From contig JAUCBJ010006711.1 in the NCBI GenBank assembly GCA_032718475.1, positions 62,001 through 126,000 on the forward strand: a DNA stretch of 64,000 bases. The letters are read 5' to 3'. Shown piece after piece: positions 26,817-34,215 of this stretch; the first letter of the stretch is position 1; every line of letters starts with the position of its first letter. Origin of the DNA: Nemertoderma westbladi. Taxonomy: Eukaryota; Xenacoelomorpha; Nemertodermatida; Nemertodermatidae. A program made the translations under genes and the position numbers. Under the pieces are notes generated by a model. The model ran no database searches. It saw only the letters and a list, made by a program, of their open reading frames with translations, and was not told the origin of the DNA.

Positions 26817-27342
26817 CCGCTCCATGAAAACAGTAAGTAAGATTGTTTTCACCAATCGAAGTACAAAATATTTACAAACTACTTCTAAATCTACTGGTGG
26901 GGCCTAAAATATAAAATATAACACTATCTAATTATTGCATACTTAATATTGCAGATACGGCGTAAATACAATCGATCGTACATACAAATACAAATTTACT
27001 AATTAACTTTAGTGCCTAAAATACAAAAAAGGCTTTCGGTTATCAAGGTAAGCAAATTAACAAATTAGATCAAGACAAATTAGAATAAATCAAACAAATA
27101 ATTTCAAATCTCTTTCGATAAATCTTTATATTGTAAATATACATAATAAATTCACCAAATTAAATCAGTCCAAATATAATATAAACACAATGCGCTAATA
27201 ACTTTCAAATGAGTCTTAAAGGGTCCTCCTGACAAGCTTAAAAGTTCGTCCTGCTGGTCTGGATATCTTCTCCTGAGCACCAATTGCTAACGGTAGGCTC
27301 GCAAGCCTTCCTTTCCATATCTCACTCCTCCAAACCCAACAT
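26817..27342. other. Non-coding stretch between left LTR and exonuclease-like gene
   Basis: This AT-rich sequence is mostly featureless. It holds one copy of the 20-bp palindrome (27292-27311). The minus-strand ORF at 27216-27440 reads across the AT minisatellite and the palindrome and is probably accidental. If the genes and the LTR form one element, this is the 3' untranslated region. Confidence 0.5.
27292..27311. repeat. Palindromic 20-mer, copy 1
   Basis: GGTAGGCTCGCAAGCCTTCC, exact consensus. It lies downstream of the exonuclease-like gene, in probably untranslated sequence. Confidence 0.9.
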
Positions 27343-27354
27343 TCAAACATAATG

Positions 27355-27426
27355 TCCAATATAAATATCCAAATATAATATCCAAATATAATATCCAAAT
27401 ATATTATCCAAATATAATATCCAAAT
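27355..27426. repeat. AT-rich minisatellite, ~13-bp unit
   Basis: Repeats of CCAAATATAATAT with small variants run directly up to palindrome copy 2. On the minus strand they translate to an IWILYLD-like aromatic repeat at the presumed 3' end of the broken gene. Confidence 0.8.
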
Positions 27427-27427
27427 C

Positions 27428-27447
27428 GGTAGGCTCGCAAGCCTTCC
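27428..27447. repeat. Palindromic 20-mer, copy 2
   Basis: Exact consensus. On the minus strand it is read as GRLASLP in the open frame extending from the exonuclease-like gene. Confidence 0.9.
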
Positions 27448-27612
27448 TTCTTCTCGCTTCCTATTCCTTCGCTGAGCGGGCTCGTCCACGTCCTCTAGTG
27501 CGATTGGGGGGTGGTCGAGGTCGAACTGGGCTCGGACTTCGGCGTCGAGTCGTCGGTGGTTCCAAAACGCTAGGAAAGGGGACGGCGGGAGTTTCGCACA
27601 TCCGTCGTGCGC

Positions 27613-27930
27613 TCAATCCTCTAAATCCTCTAAATTCTCTGCTAACGCCGTGGACTTGAAGCCAGTCTCACGCAAAACGTTGGTCTCGTCTAGAATACAC
27701 GAGGTTACGCGTTTGTGATAAAATGCGCTCCGGTATGCCCAAGCTATCGAATGCCAGGCTCCTCGATTCCGCTGTTCAACTCGCAGTTTATCGAATTCTC
27801 CGGCGGTAATCTTGTTCACCACAGTTTGAAAGTTCCAAGTATTCTTGTTGTCGGGGTGCACCTGTAAGAAATAGTCCCGCACAACTTTGAATCCACTGTC
27901 CAATGGCAATATATCCAACACCTCCAACAA
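27613..27930 (-). pseudogene. Exonuclease-like gene, third fragment
   Basis: This fragment of about 105 codons is in the same frame as 27940-28203 and is separated from it only by a TAG at 27940-27942. It contains a leucine-rich start (DELLEVLDILPL), a segment rich in aromatic and basic residues (GAWHSIAWAYRSAFYHKR) and an acidic end (ENLEDLED). I see no separate known domain. The start resembles the helix after the third exonuclease motif of DEDDy enzymes, but the expected Y-x3-D is not clear. It belongs with the 28160-30076 gene. Confidence 0.5.
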
Positions 27931-27939
27931 TTCATCATA

Positions 27940-28203
27940 CTAAGGCATAGCCGATACATATCCTTCCTTTGACATTATGAGAGGGTTTACGGCCCAAAAT
28001 CCCAAATGTGCTCTCATAGGGAAGCGGCGTCGCTGCGTCGATACATGCTCGTCTGCTAGATCCTCCCAATGGTCGAATAATTGTCGAACAATTTTAACTG
28101 ACATGTGCTCATAGGGGACGTCTCTAAGTTGACATTCGGATGCCCTATGGCCCTTAATATTACAATAAGTGCACTGCGCCACGAAACGCCAGCAAGTGTA
28201 CAA
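27940..28203 (-). pseudogene. Zinc-knuckle fragment of the exonuclease-like gene
   Basis: It encodes CTYCNIKGHRASEC, a CX2CX4HX4C zinc knuckle typical of retroelement nucleocapsids and some RNA-binding proteins. It overlaps the end of the 28160-30076 ORF by 44 bp in another frame, so a frameshift separates it from the larger N-terminal part. It ends at TAG 27940-27942, after which the frame stays open. One frameshift plus one stop within ~260 bp indicates decay. Programmed recoding is possible but unsupported. Confidence 0.6.
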
Positions 28204-30076
28204 AGCTCCTCTTACTCTCCTTGTAATCCCAACTGAACATTAGATATGAGATATAACCCGTCCCAGTTTTTAGCGTGTTATACTCCCTAAAGTATCCTTG
28301 CTCAATAGCCCAAAGCAACAATGGTCTAGTATCCACGTATGGCGTAGGCAATCGGTCCTCTTCCGTGGGCATCCCTGCAAAGTCGCTAATAAGGTCATCC
28401 CGTACACCGGATCCGATCTTGACTATGCTCTTGTCCAACACAATGTCGCGCACGGCCTTTGGCAACATCCTAGCTTCTATGCTACAAGCCAGGTCCATGG
28501 ATTTAACTATCCGTTTTATCATCGCGTGTCTTTGCGTCGTTCCTTCCGGCATAGGCATCTTCCTATCACTCCTCTGTCGGCTGAAGACATGTAACACGCC
28601 ATCTGGTGCTCTAATCTGTATAGTCTTCGAAGTGAGGCTTTGCTGATGGCTTCCTCCTTCATTATCGTAAAACATATAACCATTTTCCTTTAGAGATCGG
28701 CTAGTCACGTCCCAATCTTTGAGTAAATCATTGGTAGGGTTCCAAATTCTCTCAATCGACTTTTCATCATCGAAACTAATAGGTTTACCGGTCCAATTGG
28801 TCGCGATATCGGTGTCGGTCTCAAACGTTCCAACTCCGATCCATAATCGAATCGTCTTTGTCAGATATCCTCGCAAGATACAAGGTGCGATATCCGTCCC
28901 CGCGCGATCCACTTCCGTAAAGTCCATAATATGTGGAGGCACGTTTCGTACGATTTTTTGAACTATTACTTTACGCAACTCGGCTGACTCTAACACATCA
29001 CCGAAGGTAACCGATGGGAGGAAATCCAGGTTCGAGATGATCTCCGGGTGTTCAACTATAGGGATCTCATAAGTTGTCTCCTTCCGGGTCGGTATACTAA
29101 TAGGAAAACTAGTTGGTCTCGCAACCGGTACTATCGCTCCAGTAGAATGGGGCTGAGGTTCTCGCGTCATCTCGACATGAGGTATCTGTAGTCTCTGCGA
29201 CAAACGCTGAGCAAAGGTGATACTATCGAAGAGCTCGGGTGTCATCTCCTTGGGTTCGGTTTGATCGTGGGATATCCAATAGAATGGTAGGCTCGCGAGC
29301 CTTCCACCGAACTCCTCGATCTCGCCTTTCTCGTACGCCTTGTACGCCCTGTAGAGGCTCAAAGCTTCCCGTTTCTCTTGTGTCGACTTATTAGACTCGT
29401 CCACTACCATGCTGTAGATGTCTGGTTCGACTAATTTGGGTTCGTAAATAACGATCTCACCCGCATTCGGTCCACTCATTTTAAACGAATGATACGGATT
29501 TGTCAAAGGGTATCCGCCTTCTTGGTAACGTAGACTTTGGTGGTGTGAACATCGCGCTAATATCGGCTCGGGGTTCTCCGAGTTCAACCGCATAGGAATC
29601 GCGTTATCTTGCTCGCGCATACACGCTCCACATTTATAAAACAGTTTGTATATGGAGAATGCGTCCTTGGTCTCTGGATCCGCTCCTCGAGCGCGTCTAT
29701 AAAGATGCATTCCTTCAAATTCGTCTCTAGCTGCAGGTAAGGGTTCATTTACTGTCAAATATTGCAGCATATGATATAATCGGCGTATTTCAGTGTCTGG
29801 ATCCTCACAAATGTCGCTAGCGTCGCATAACGCATCGTAGGGATATAACGCATTGAACTCCGCGCGTAATTCCTCCGTTCTTTTGTTGTATGCGTCCAAC
29901 CGCTGTCGCGTAACATTTGGGTCTGCCTTGGATTTAGCGAGCTTGGCTGTACTCCTAGCCATACTCTCCACTCCAAACACACTAAAGTTTTTAGCTCCAT
30001 AACGATTAAATGGCGCCTGGTGCTCTTGTTCTTGTGTAAACCCTTGACGTAACTCTTTATACATCTTCTCCGCCAT
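28160..30076 (-). CDS. Exonuclease-like protein of retroelement (RNase D / DEDD type), N-terminal and central part
   Basis: This 638-codon ORF starts ATGGCGG (acceptable Kozak context). The first ~300 residues are charged and unrecognised, with a cysteine/histidine-containing stretch at about 145-180. Near residues 465-475 is FYDNEGG, matching the DxE of exonuclease motif I. About 85 residues later IVKIGSGVRDDL matches the motif II neighbourhood of RNase D and WRN exonucleases (pattern SILKVG.G...DL). A third motif would fall after the frameshift and is unclear. Palindrome-encoded GRLASLP lies near residue 260. The gene is downstream of pol on the same strand, the place of env or accessory ORFs. 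It is broken at its 3' end. A divergent gag is an alternative, given the knuckle. Confidence 0.5.
   Translation of the reverse strand: MAEKMYKELRQGFTQEQEHQAPFNRYGAKNFSVFGVESMARSTAKLAKSKADPNVTRQRLDAYNKRTEELRAEFNALYPYDALCDASDICEDPDTEIRRLYHMLQYLTVNEPLPAARDEFEGMHLYRRARGADPETKDAFSIYKLFYKCGACMREQDNAIPMRLNSENPEPILARCSHHQSLRYQEGGYPLTNPYHSFKMSGPNAGEIVIYEPKLVEPDIYSMVVDESNKSTQEKREALSLYRAYKAYEKGEIEEFGGRLASLPFYWISHDQTEPKEMTPELFDSITFAQRLSQRLQIPHVEMTREPQPHSTGAIVPVARPTSFPISIPTRKETTYEIPIVEHPEIISNLDFLPSVTFGDVLESAELRKVIVQKIVRNVPPHIMDFTEVDRAGTDIAPCILRGYLTKTIRLWIGVGTFETDTDIATNWTGKPISFDDEKSIERIWNPTNDLLKDWDVTSRSLKENGYMFYDNEGGSHQQSLTSKTIQIRAPDGVLHVFSRQRSDRKMPMPEGTTQRHAMIKRIVKSMDLACSIEARMLPKAVRDIVLDKSIVKIGSGVRDDLISDFAGMPTEEDRLPTPYVDTRPLLLWAIEQGYFREYNTLKTGTGYISYLMFSWDYKESKRSFVHLLAFRGAVHLL
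29286..29305. repeat. Palindromic 20-mer, copy 3 (inside exonuclease-like ORF)
   Basis: Variant GGTAGGCTCGCGAGCCTTCC (A to G at position 12, which completes the pairing of the inner stem). Read in frame on the minus strand as GRLASLP. Confidence 0.9.
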
Positions 30077-30582
30077 CGTATACGAATATATATGTGGTTA
30101 CATATCGTTACGTTTCTACTAGATGAAGCACAAAATAGAGGTTAGATGTGAGGTGACTTAGAGTTTGTCGGCTTTTGGCTCAACTCTGCTCTAAACCCCA
30201 ACCCATTTGCCTAATGATTTCGGGTTCGCGTGATTTCGCACTGGCTCCTAATCCAAAAATGTGCCGATAAAAAACGAATTCCGGGTAAACTAGCCGCGAG
30301 TCTAAAATACTCACCTTTTAATTTCCCCGCTACATTCCCAAAGAAAAATAGTGCAGTCGAGAATTAATTGGTCTAAATAATAGTAGACACGACTACGTAG
30401 AACAAGGCTGGTTTTCTTTTTCAAAAAAATTTATCGGTAGGCTCGCAAGCCTTCCATCCGCTCTTGTCCTCCCCAATTTTAATTTTTATCTAGCTGTATT
30501 CGAGAATTTGCTTTCACTGGAGAATCGTTTTTCTTAAATTTAAATCCAAATAAATGGATTTGTCTAATAATTTTTGAAAAAT
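30077..30582 (-). other. Leader region upstream of the exonuclease-like gene
   Basis: No ORF is present. It contains palindrome copy 4. On the minus strand AAAAG/GTGAGTATTTT near 30315 is a good match to a splice donor, so a spliced leader for the downstream ORF is conceivable. No acceptor was convincingly identified. Confidence 0.35.
30436..30455. repeat. Palindromic 20-mer, copy 4 (non-coding)
   Basis: Exact consensus in the untranslated leader. It shows that the element is not confined to coding sequence. Confidence 0.9.
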
Positions 30583-30602
30583 TGTCTCACTTGTGGGTTC
30601 CA

Positions 30603-30701
30603 AGTGGAATTCCATTCCTACTGTACACACAATCCCGCTCCTATGTGATACATAAGGGTACTACCCTCCATGTTCACATATAAAGACAATGGAATTCCAC
30701 C
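30603..30701. repeat. Inverted repeat near the LTR end
   Basis: GTGGAATTCCATT (about 30604-30616) and AATGGAATTCCAC (about 30688-30700) are reverse complements separated by ~71 bp. Each contains the palindrome TGGAATTCCA. They could fold the end of the LTR transcript. Confidence 0.75.
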
Positions 30702-31423
30702 GCTGTCTCTATCTACAGTGAAGAGGATTACAAATGCACGTACAGTAATACAAATACAAAATAACTAAAATACAGTAGGTCTATGTGGCGGCCAATCAAG
30801 GTCCCACATCTATTTACTAATATTGGGTGGAGATTTGTAGTCTCCCGTCTCGTTTCTCACTTGTGTCCTTCTGGGCTCCTCCCGGAGGCGCACCCACGAG
30901 GCGGACACCTTTCCACCACCCCTGGGGCCAGTCTGATTCTTTGGGTGACCCACCACGTGAGTCATCAGACCGGGCCGGAGGGTGGCCCGATGCTTCCCGG
31001 GTTCTGTTTTCGGTCCCCCGATCACACCGGCACAGCTCGTCGAACGTGTAGCCAGATGGGCGGCTACTGTCAACTTACTGTGGCCTGACTGTACATTGAG
31101 CCAACTTAAAGTATAACAAAGAGTCAACCGGCAGGTGGACCAGTCGATAGCGATCGAGCACCAAGGTCGCCCTTGGGCCTAACCGACGGTCTTGTCCCAA
31201 GCAGGCTTGCGCTACCCAACATGGAATTTTGACTCGTTTTCACCTGCCTTGCCGGCAGTATTGAGGGGAAATAAGTTCCGCAAACAATACTGACTAGCTC
31301 GAAAGCTAGGAACAAGTAACAATTTACCAGTCACTGTACACGTGTACTCAACAGATGTTCACGAAATCAAGTACACAACGGTAAGCACAAAATCAAACAC
31401 ATACCATGCACACACAGAAGACA

Positions 31424-31484
31424 AAATCGGTAAAGACAAAATCGGGGTCAAAATCGAGAAAGACAAATCGGAAGGGACAAAATT
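31424..31484. repeat. ~14-bp minisatellite in the LTR
   Basis: Four to five imperfect units of ACAAAATCGG followed by TAAAG-like sequence. It is a local tandem repeat with no coding meaning. Confidence 0.7.
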
Positions 31485-31512
31485 GTATCGACTCATAAGA
31501 GCCGAGAGTACC

Positions 31513-31554
31513 TTATTTTGCCGACAGGGCAAAATAACTTTGTGTGCACAAAGT
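31513..31554. repeat. Two adjoining perfect inverted repeats
   Basis: TTATTTTGCC-GACAG-GGCAAAATAA (31513-31537) is a perfect 10-bp stem with a 5-nt loop. It is immediately followed by the 18-bp palindrome ACTTTGTGTGCACAAAGT (31537-31554; only its central TG is unpaired). Confidence 0.9.
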
Positions 31555-32072
31555 ATGCTGGGGCGCAGTAGAGATATGGTCCTACTAATACCAGCGGCGT
31601 CTGGACCAACTGGCAAGGGTTCCCATACTCACTCGCAGTGGCCACACATACAATCACATGTACTCACGTACCTACAGCAACAGAGACTCAGATACCCAGA
31701 CGGCTGAACCCCCAAAGACCAATCAGCTGAACATGGAGACAATAACATATAGTATCAAAAAAACGGAACAGCTGATGGCCAATGGAACCTTCCAAGCCCC
31801 AAGCCAACTGCCACTGGTTGCTCACATACAAAACATAGTTCACACCACATGAACCACAAATCACGCTATGCCACCACCCCTACTGTGTACAGGACTGGCA
31901 GTACGGCAACAGGCCGACTAGACGGTAGCACGGCACCATGGCAATTCATGGTTTGTTAGACACGAGGGCCTTCAGTGACTCCCTAGCACTATATTGAGGA
32001 TTTAACGTGCCCCCAGACCCTCACGAGTCCACCGCCGCCTGTTGAGACCACCCCTATAGAGACCTCACCTCT

Positions 32073-33488
32073 TTAGGTAGTCTCCTCAAGGAGTACGAGA
32101 CGTTGTACAGGCCTATCTACGGTACATCCGTCGATAGTCCTTACAGTAACTGTCCTCACTATACCAGATGTAGGGTGCGTGGTCAAAATGACTCCAGTCA
32201 GCCAAAACCGTCTTTTCAGATTAGCTTCAGCCAATAAAACATGGTCACCACGTCTCAAACATCGGGTATTTAGATACCAAGAGGTTCTGGTCGAAATAGA
32301 GGGCAAATAATATTTCTGCCATATTTCCCAGAATTTATTTGCAAGCAATTGAGTGATTTTCCAAGCCTTGTTGCCGTATCCGTCACTATCAACGGGTACC
32401 GAAATGGGCAACAATGTCGTCGGCGCCTGCATAAGCAGGTGCGCTGGTGTCAAGGCAAACTGTACGTCGTTATTGTCTGGGATCAAAGCGATCGGTCTAG
32501 TGTTTAAGATTGCTTCGATTTCTATTAGTAACGTCGTCAGTTGGTCATCTGTCAATATGTGTTGCGTCGGTACGACTTTAGCCATAGCTGTCTTAATTGA
32601 GCCAATCAGCCTTTCCCAAACGCCGCCTCTCCACGGACTGTCTGGAGTGTTGAAATTCCAAACAATACGGTGAGGACGCAGTTCCTCGGAAATCTGGTTT
32701 TGGTCCAACTTTCTCAAAGCTCTGGTTATCTCGTTCCGTGCAACCACAAAGTTTGTCCCTTGGTCGCAGTAAATCGATTTGACCAATCCACGTCTAGCGA
32801 TAAATCGCCGTAAGGCTAGGATAAAGGCATTGGTGGTCAAATCTGTCACTCGCTCTATATGGACAGCTCTGCTGGGCATGCAAGTGAAGATCAATCCCCA
32901 ACGTTTTACCTGTACCCTTCCGCGTTTCGCGATTATGGGTCCAAAACAGTCTATCCCTGTCTCAGTGAAAGGGGGTCTAAATGCCTGTAATCTAGCTAGT
33001 GGTAGTTCACTCATTTCCTGGTGTCCTATCCTCGCGTGCACCTTCTTACAAATAATACAGTTCTGTGTTACCGAACTCAGTGCCTTACTAGGTCTAATCA
33101 GTACAAAACTTGAGCGTAAGTGTGATAGACAGTGGTGTCTACCCACGTGTTTGAGTTGTACATGTGCGTCCAGTATCATAGCGCACTGTAATTCATGGTG
33201 TTGCGGTATGATGATAGGATACCTAAAGTCAAGTGCAAAGTCGATGTTTTGGAGTCTGGACTTGTGACAAAGTAAGCCCCGGTAAATAATCAGACTCCAA
33301 CTCAAAATCGGTGAAGACTTAATCTGTTTACCTTGTTTGATCGCTGTGAACTCTCGTGCGAAATATCGCAATTGATAATGTCGAATGATATCAACTTCAC
33401 AGTGGCCAACTTCCTTTAAGGTAAGTCTTCTAGGAAAGTCGCGTTTGCCTCTGGCATATTGTCTCAAACGTTTGAGCCATGCTAACAT
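32073..33488 (-). CDS. BEL/Pao integrase domain of Pol
   Basis: A 471-codon frame carries the integrase. The zinc-binding H-x4-H is at residues 109/114 and C-x2-C at 144/147. The catalytic core has D180 (GIDCFGP), D242 (YCDQGTNF) and E292 (WRGGVWERLIGSIK), the D,D,E triad that joins retroelement DNA to host DNA. GGVWERL and the upstream IVWNFN are typical of BEL/Pao. The C-terminal part contains AILNTRP and a domain that would follow the core. It overlaps the 33482-33871 ORF by 7 bp in a different frame, so it was once continuous with the rest of Pol and is now separated by a frameshift. The ATG at its start is not necessarily a natural start. Confidence 0.85.
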   Translation of the reverse strand: MLAWLKRLRQYARGKRDFPRRLTLKEVGHCEVDIIRHYQLRYFAREFTAIKQGKQIKSSPILSWSLIIYRGLLCHKSRLQNIDFALDFRYPIIIPQHHELQCAMILDAHVQLKHVGRHHCLSHLRSSFVLIRPSKALSSVTQNCIICKKVHARIGHQEMSELPLARLQAFRPPFTETGIDCFGPIIAKRGRVQVKRWGLIFTCMPSRAVHIERVTDLTTNAFILALRRFIARRGLVKSIYCDQGTNFVVARNEITRALRKLDQNQISEELRPHRIVWNFNTPDSPWRGGVWERLIGSIKTAMAKVVPTQHILTDDQLTTLLIEIEAILNTRPIALIPDNNDVQFALTPAHLLMQAPTTLLPISVPVDSDGYGNKAWKITQLLANKFWEIWQKYYLPSISTRTSWYLNTRCLRRGDHVLLAEANLKRRFWLTGVILTTHPTSGIVRTVTVRTIDGCTVDRPVQRLVLLEETT

Positions 33489-33871
33489 GCGTCAGTCCAT
33501 GATCTAGTTAGGTTCACTATCCTGTCAACGTAAGTGTTAGTGACGTCATCAGGTAAGGTGTAGTCGTAGTGTGGATACTTGTCTGGACTTGGTAGGCCCA
33601 CGGGCCTTCCGGTAGGTTTGTCTGAGTCCCTAAGTACGTCAATCTTTACGGTCTTACCTTTACCGTCCGCACCTAATGTGTCGACTGGCAGTAACGGTTT
33701 CAACTCTACAGTATCAGTGTGTTCCTGTGAGCCTGTAAGCTTCCTAACCTTAGTCACACGTTTATCTGTAGGTGAGTCAAGTACTTTCTTCGAGCGGAGT
33801 GTGATCACTGTGGCCACACCTTTGTCGTCCAAAGAAGTCAAATTCGGTAAATCTCTAAAGGTCCGCTCCAA
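33482..33871 (-). pseudogene. BEL/Pao Pol fragment between RNase H and integrase
   Basis: This 129-codon frame ends in NLTRSWTDAC, which leads into the integrase frame (MLAWLKRLRQ) by a frameshift. It is charged and polar without a catalytic motif, fitting the linker between RNase H and integrase. It contains the variant palindrome translated as GRPVGLP. Upstream it is cut off from RNase H by a 12-bp minisatellite and a second frame change. Confidence 0.6.
33591..33610. repeat. Palindromic 20-mer, divergent copy 5
   Basis: GGTAGGCCCACGGGCCTTCC. Compared with the consensus, the inner pair T8-A13 is changed to C-G and C9-A12 to C-G, so base pairing is kept or improved while the peptide becomes GRPVGLP. 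Confidence 0.7.
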
Positions 33872-33879
33872 TGGGTCTT

Positions 33880-34215
33880 CTAATGGAGTGTCTAATAGAC
33901 AGTCTGGTGAAGCATCCGGTGAACAGTCTGGTGAGACGTCTGGTGAGACATAGCGCGGAACTTCCAGCGAAATGTCTTGTCATCGGTCCCAAAGTCTGTC
34001 AGGCGTAACTTCTGTCAGAAAATCTGGTTCAAAGTCTGGTGGACAATCTGTCGAGATGTCTGGTGGAAAGTCTGGTGAGACGTCCGGTAGACATTCTGTC
34101 AAGAGTTCCATAAAACAATCTGGCGAACAATCCGGAGAACAATCTGGTGTCGCTTCTGGTGAATAGTCTGGTGAGTGATCTGGTGAACAATCCGGCGAAA
34201 CGTCTGGTGAAATCT
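33880..34215. repeat. 12-bp minisatellite interrupting pol
   Basis: Many degenerate units of CAGTCTGGTGAA are present. On the minus strand they give a four-residue HQIV/HQTI-like repeat at the end of the RNase H ORF (after about residue 935). Expansion here probably destroyed the continuity of Pol. Confidence 0.85.

Larger units (their letters stand above)
27343..27612 (-). pseudogene. Probable C-terminal part of the exonuclease-like gene, after an in-frame stop
   Basis: The reading frame of the 27613-27930 piece stays open after its TGA at 27613-27615 and runs to a stop at 27343. It encodes a proline- and charge-rich tail with a run of Arg, Lys and Glu, then the palindrome-encoded GRLASLP, then the minisatellite-encoded aromatic repeat. 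Keeping GRLASLP in the same peptide phase as in the upstream ORF suggests this was once translated. It is also possible that the true C-terminus is the TGA at 27613. Confidence 0.35.
30583..32031 (-). mobile_element. Probable BEL/Pao 3' LTR
   Basis: On the minus strand it starts TGGACTCG, directly after a GGCGGCGG purine tract (32032-32039) that lies ~35 bp beyond the integrase stop, and it ends AAGTGAGACA at 30583. TG...CA borders, a purine-rich tract before the start and position right after pol are the usual BEL/Pao arrangement. Its length would be 1449 bp. No second copy exists in the window to prove it, because the gag side has been replaced by the Penelope-like element. It contains several inverted repeats and no believable ORF; short ORFs at 30783-31852 are treated as noise. 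Confidence 0.5.

Noticed and set aside
30783-31852. Overlapping ORFs of 60-120 codons on both strands in 30783-31852
   Set aside because: They lie in an LTR-like non-coding region with GC-rich composition. No motif is present and opposing frames are equally open.
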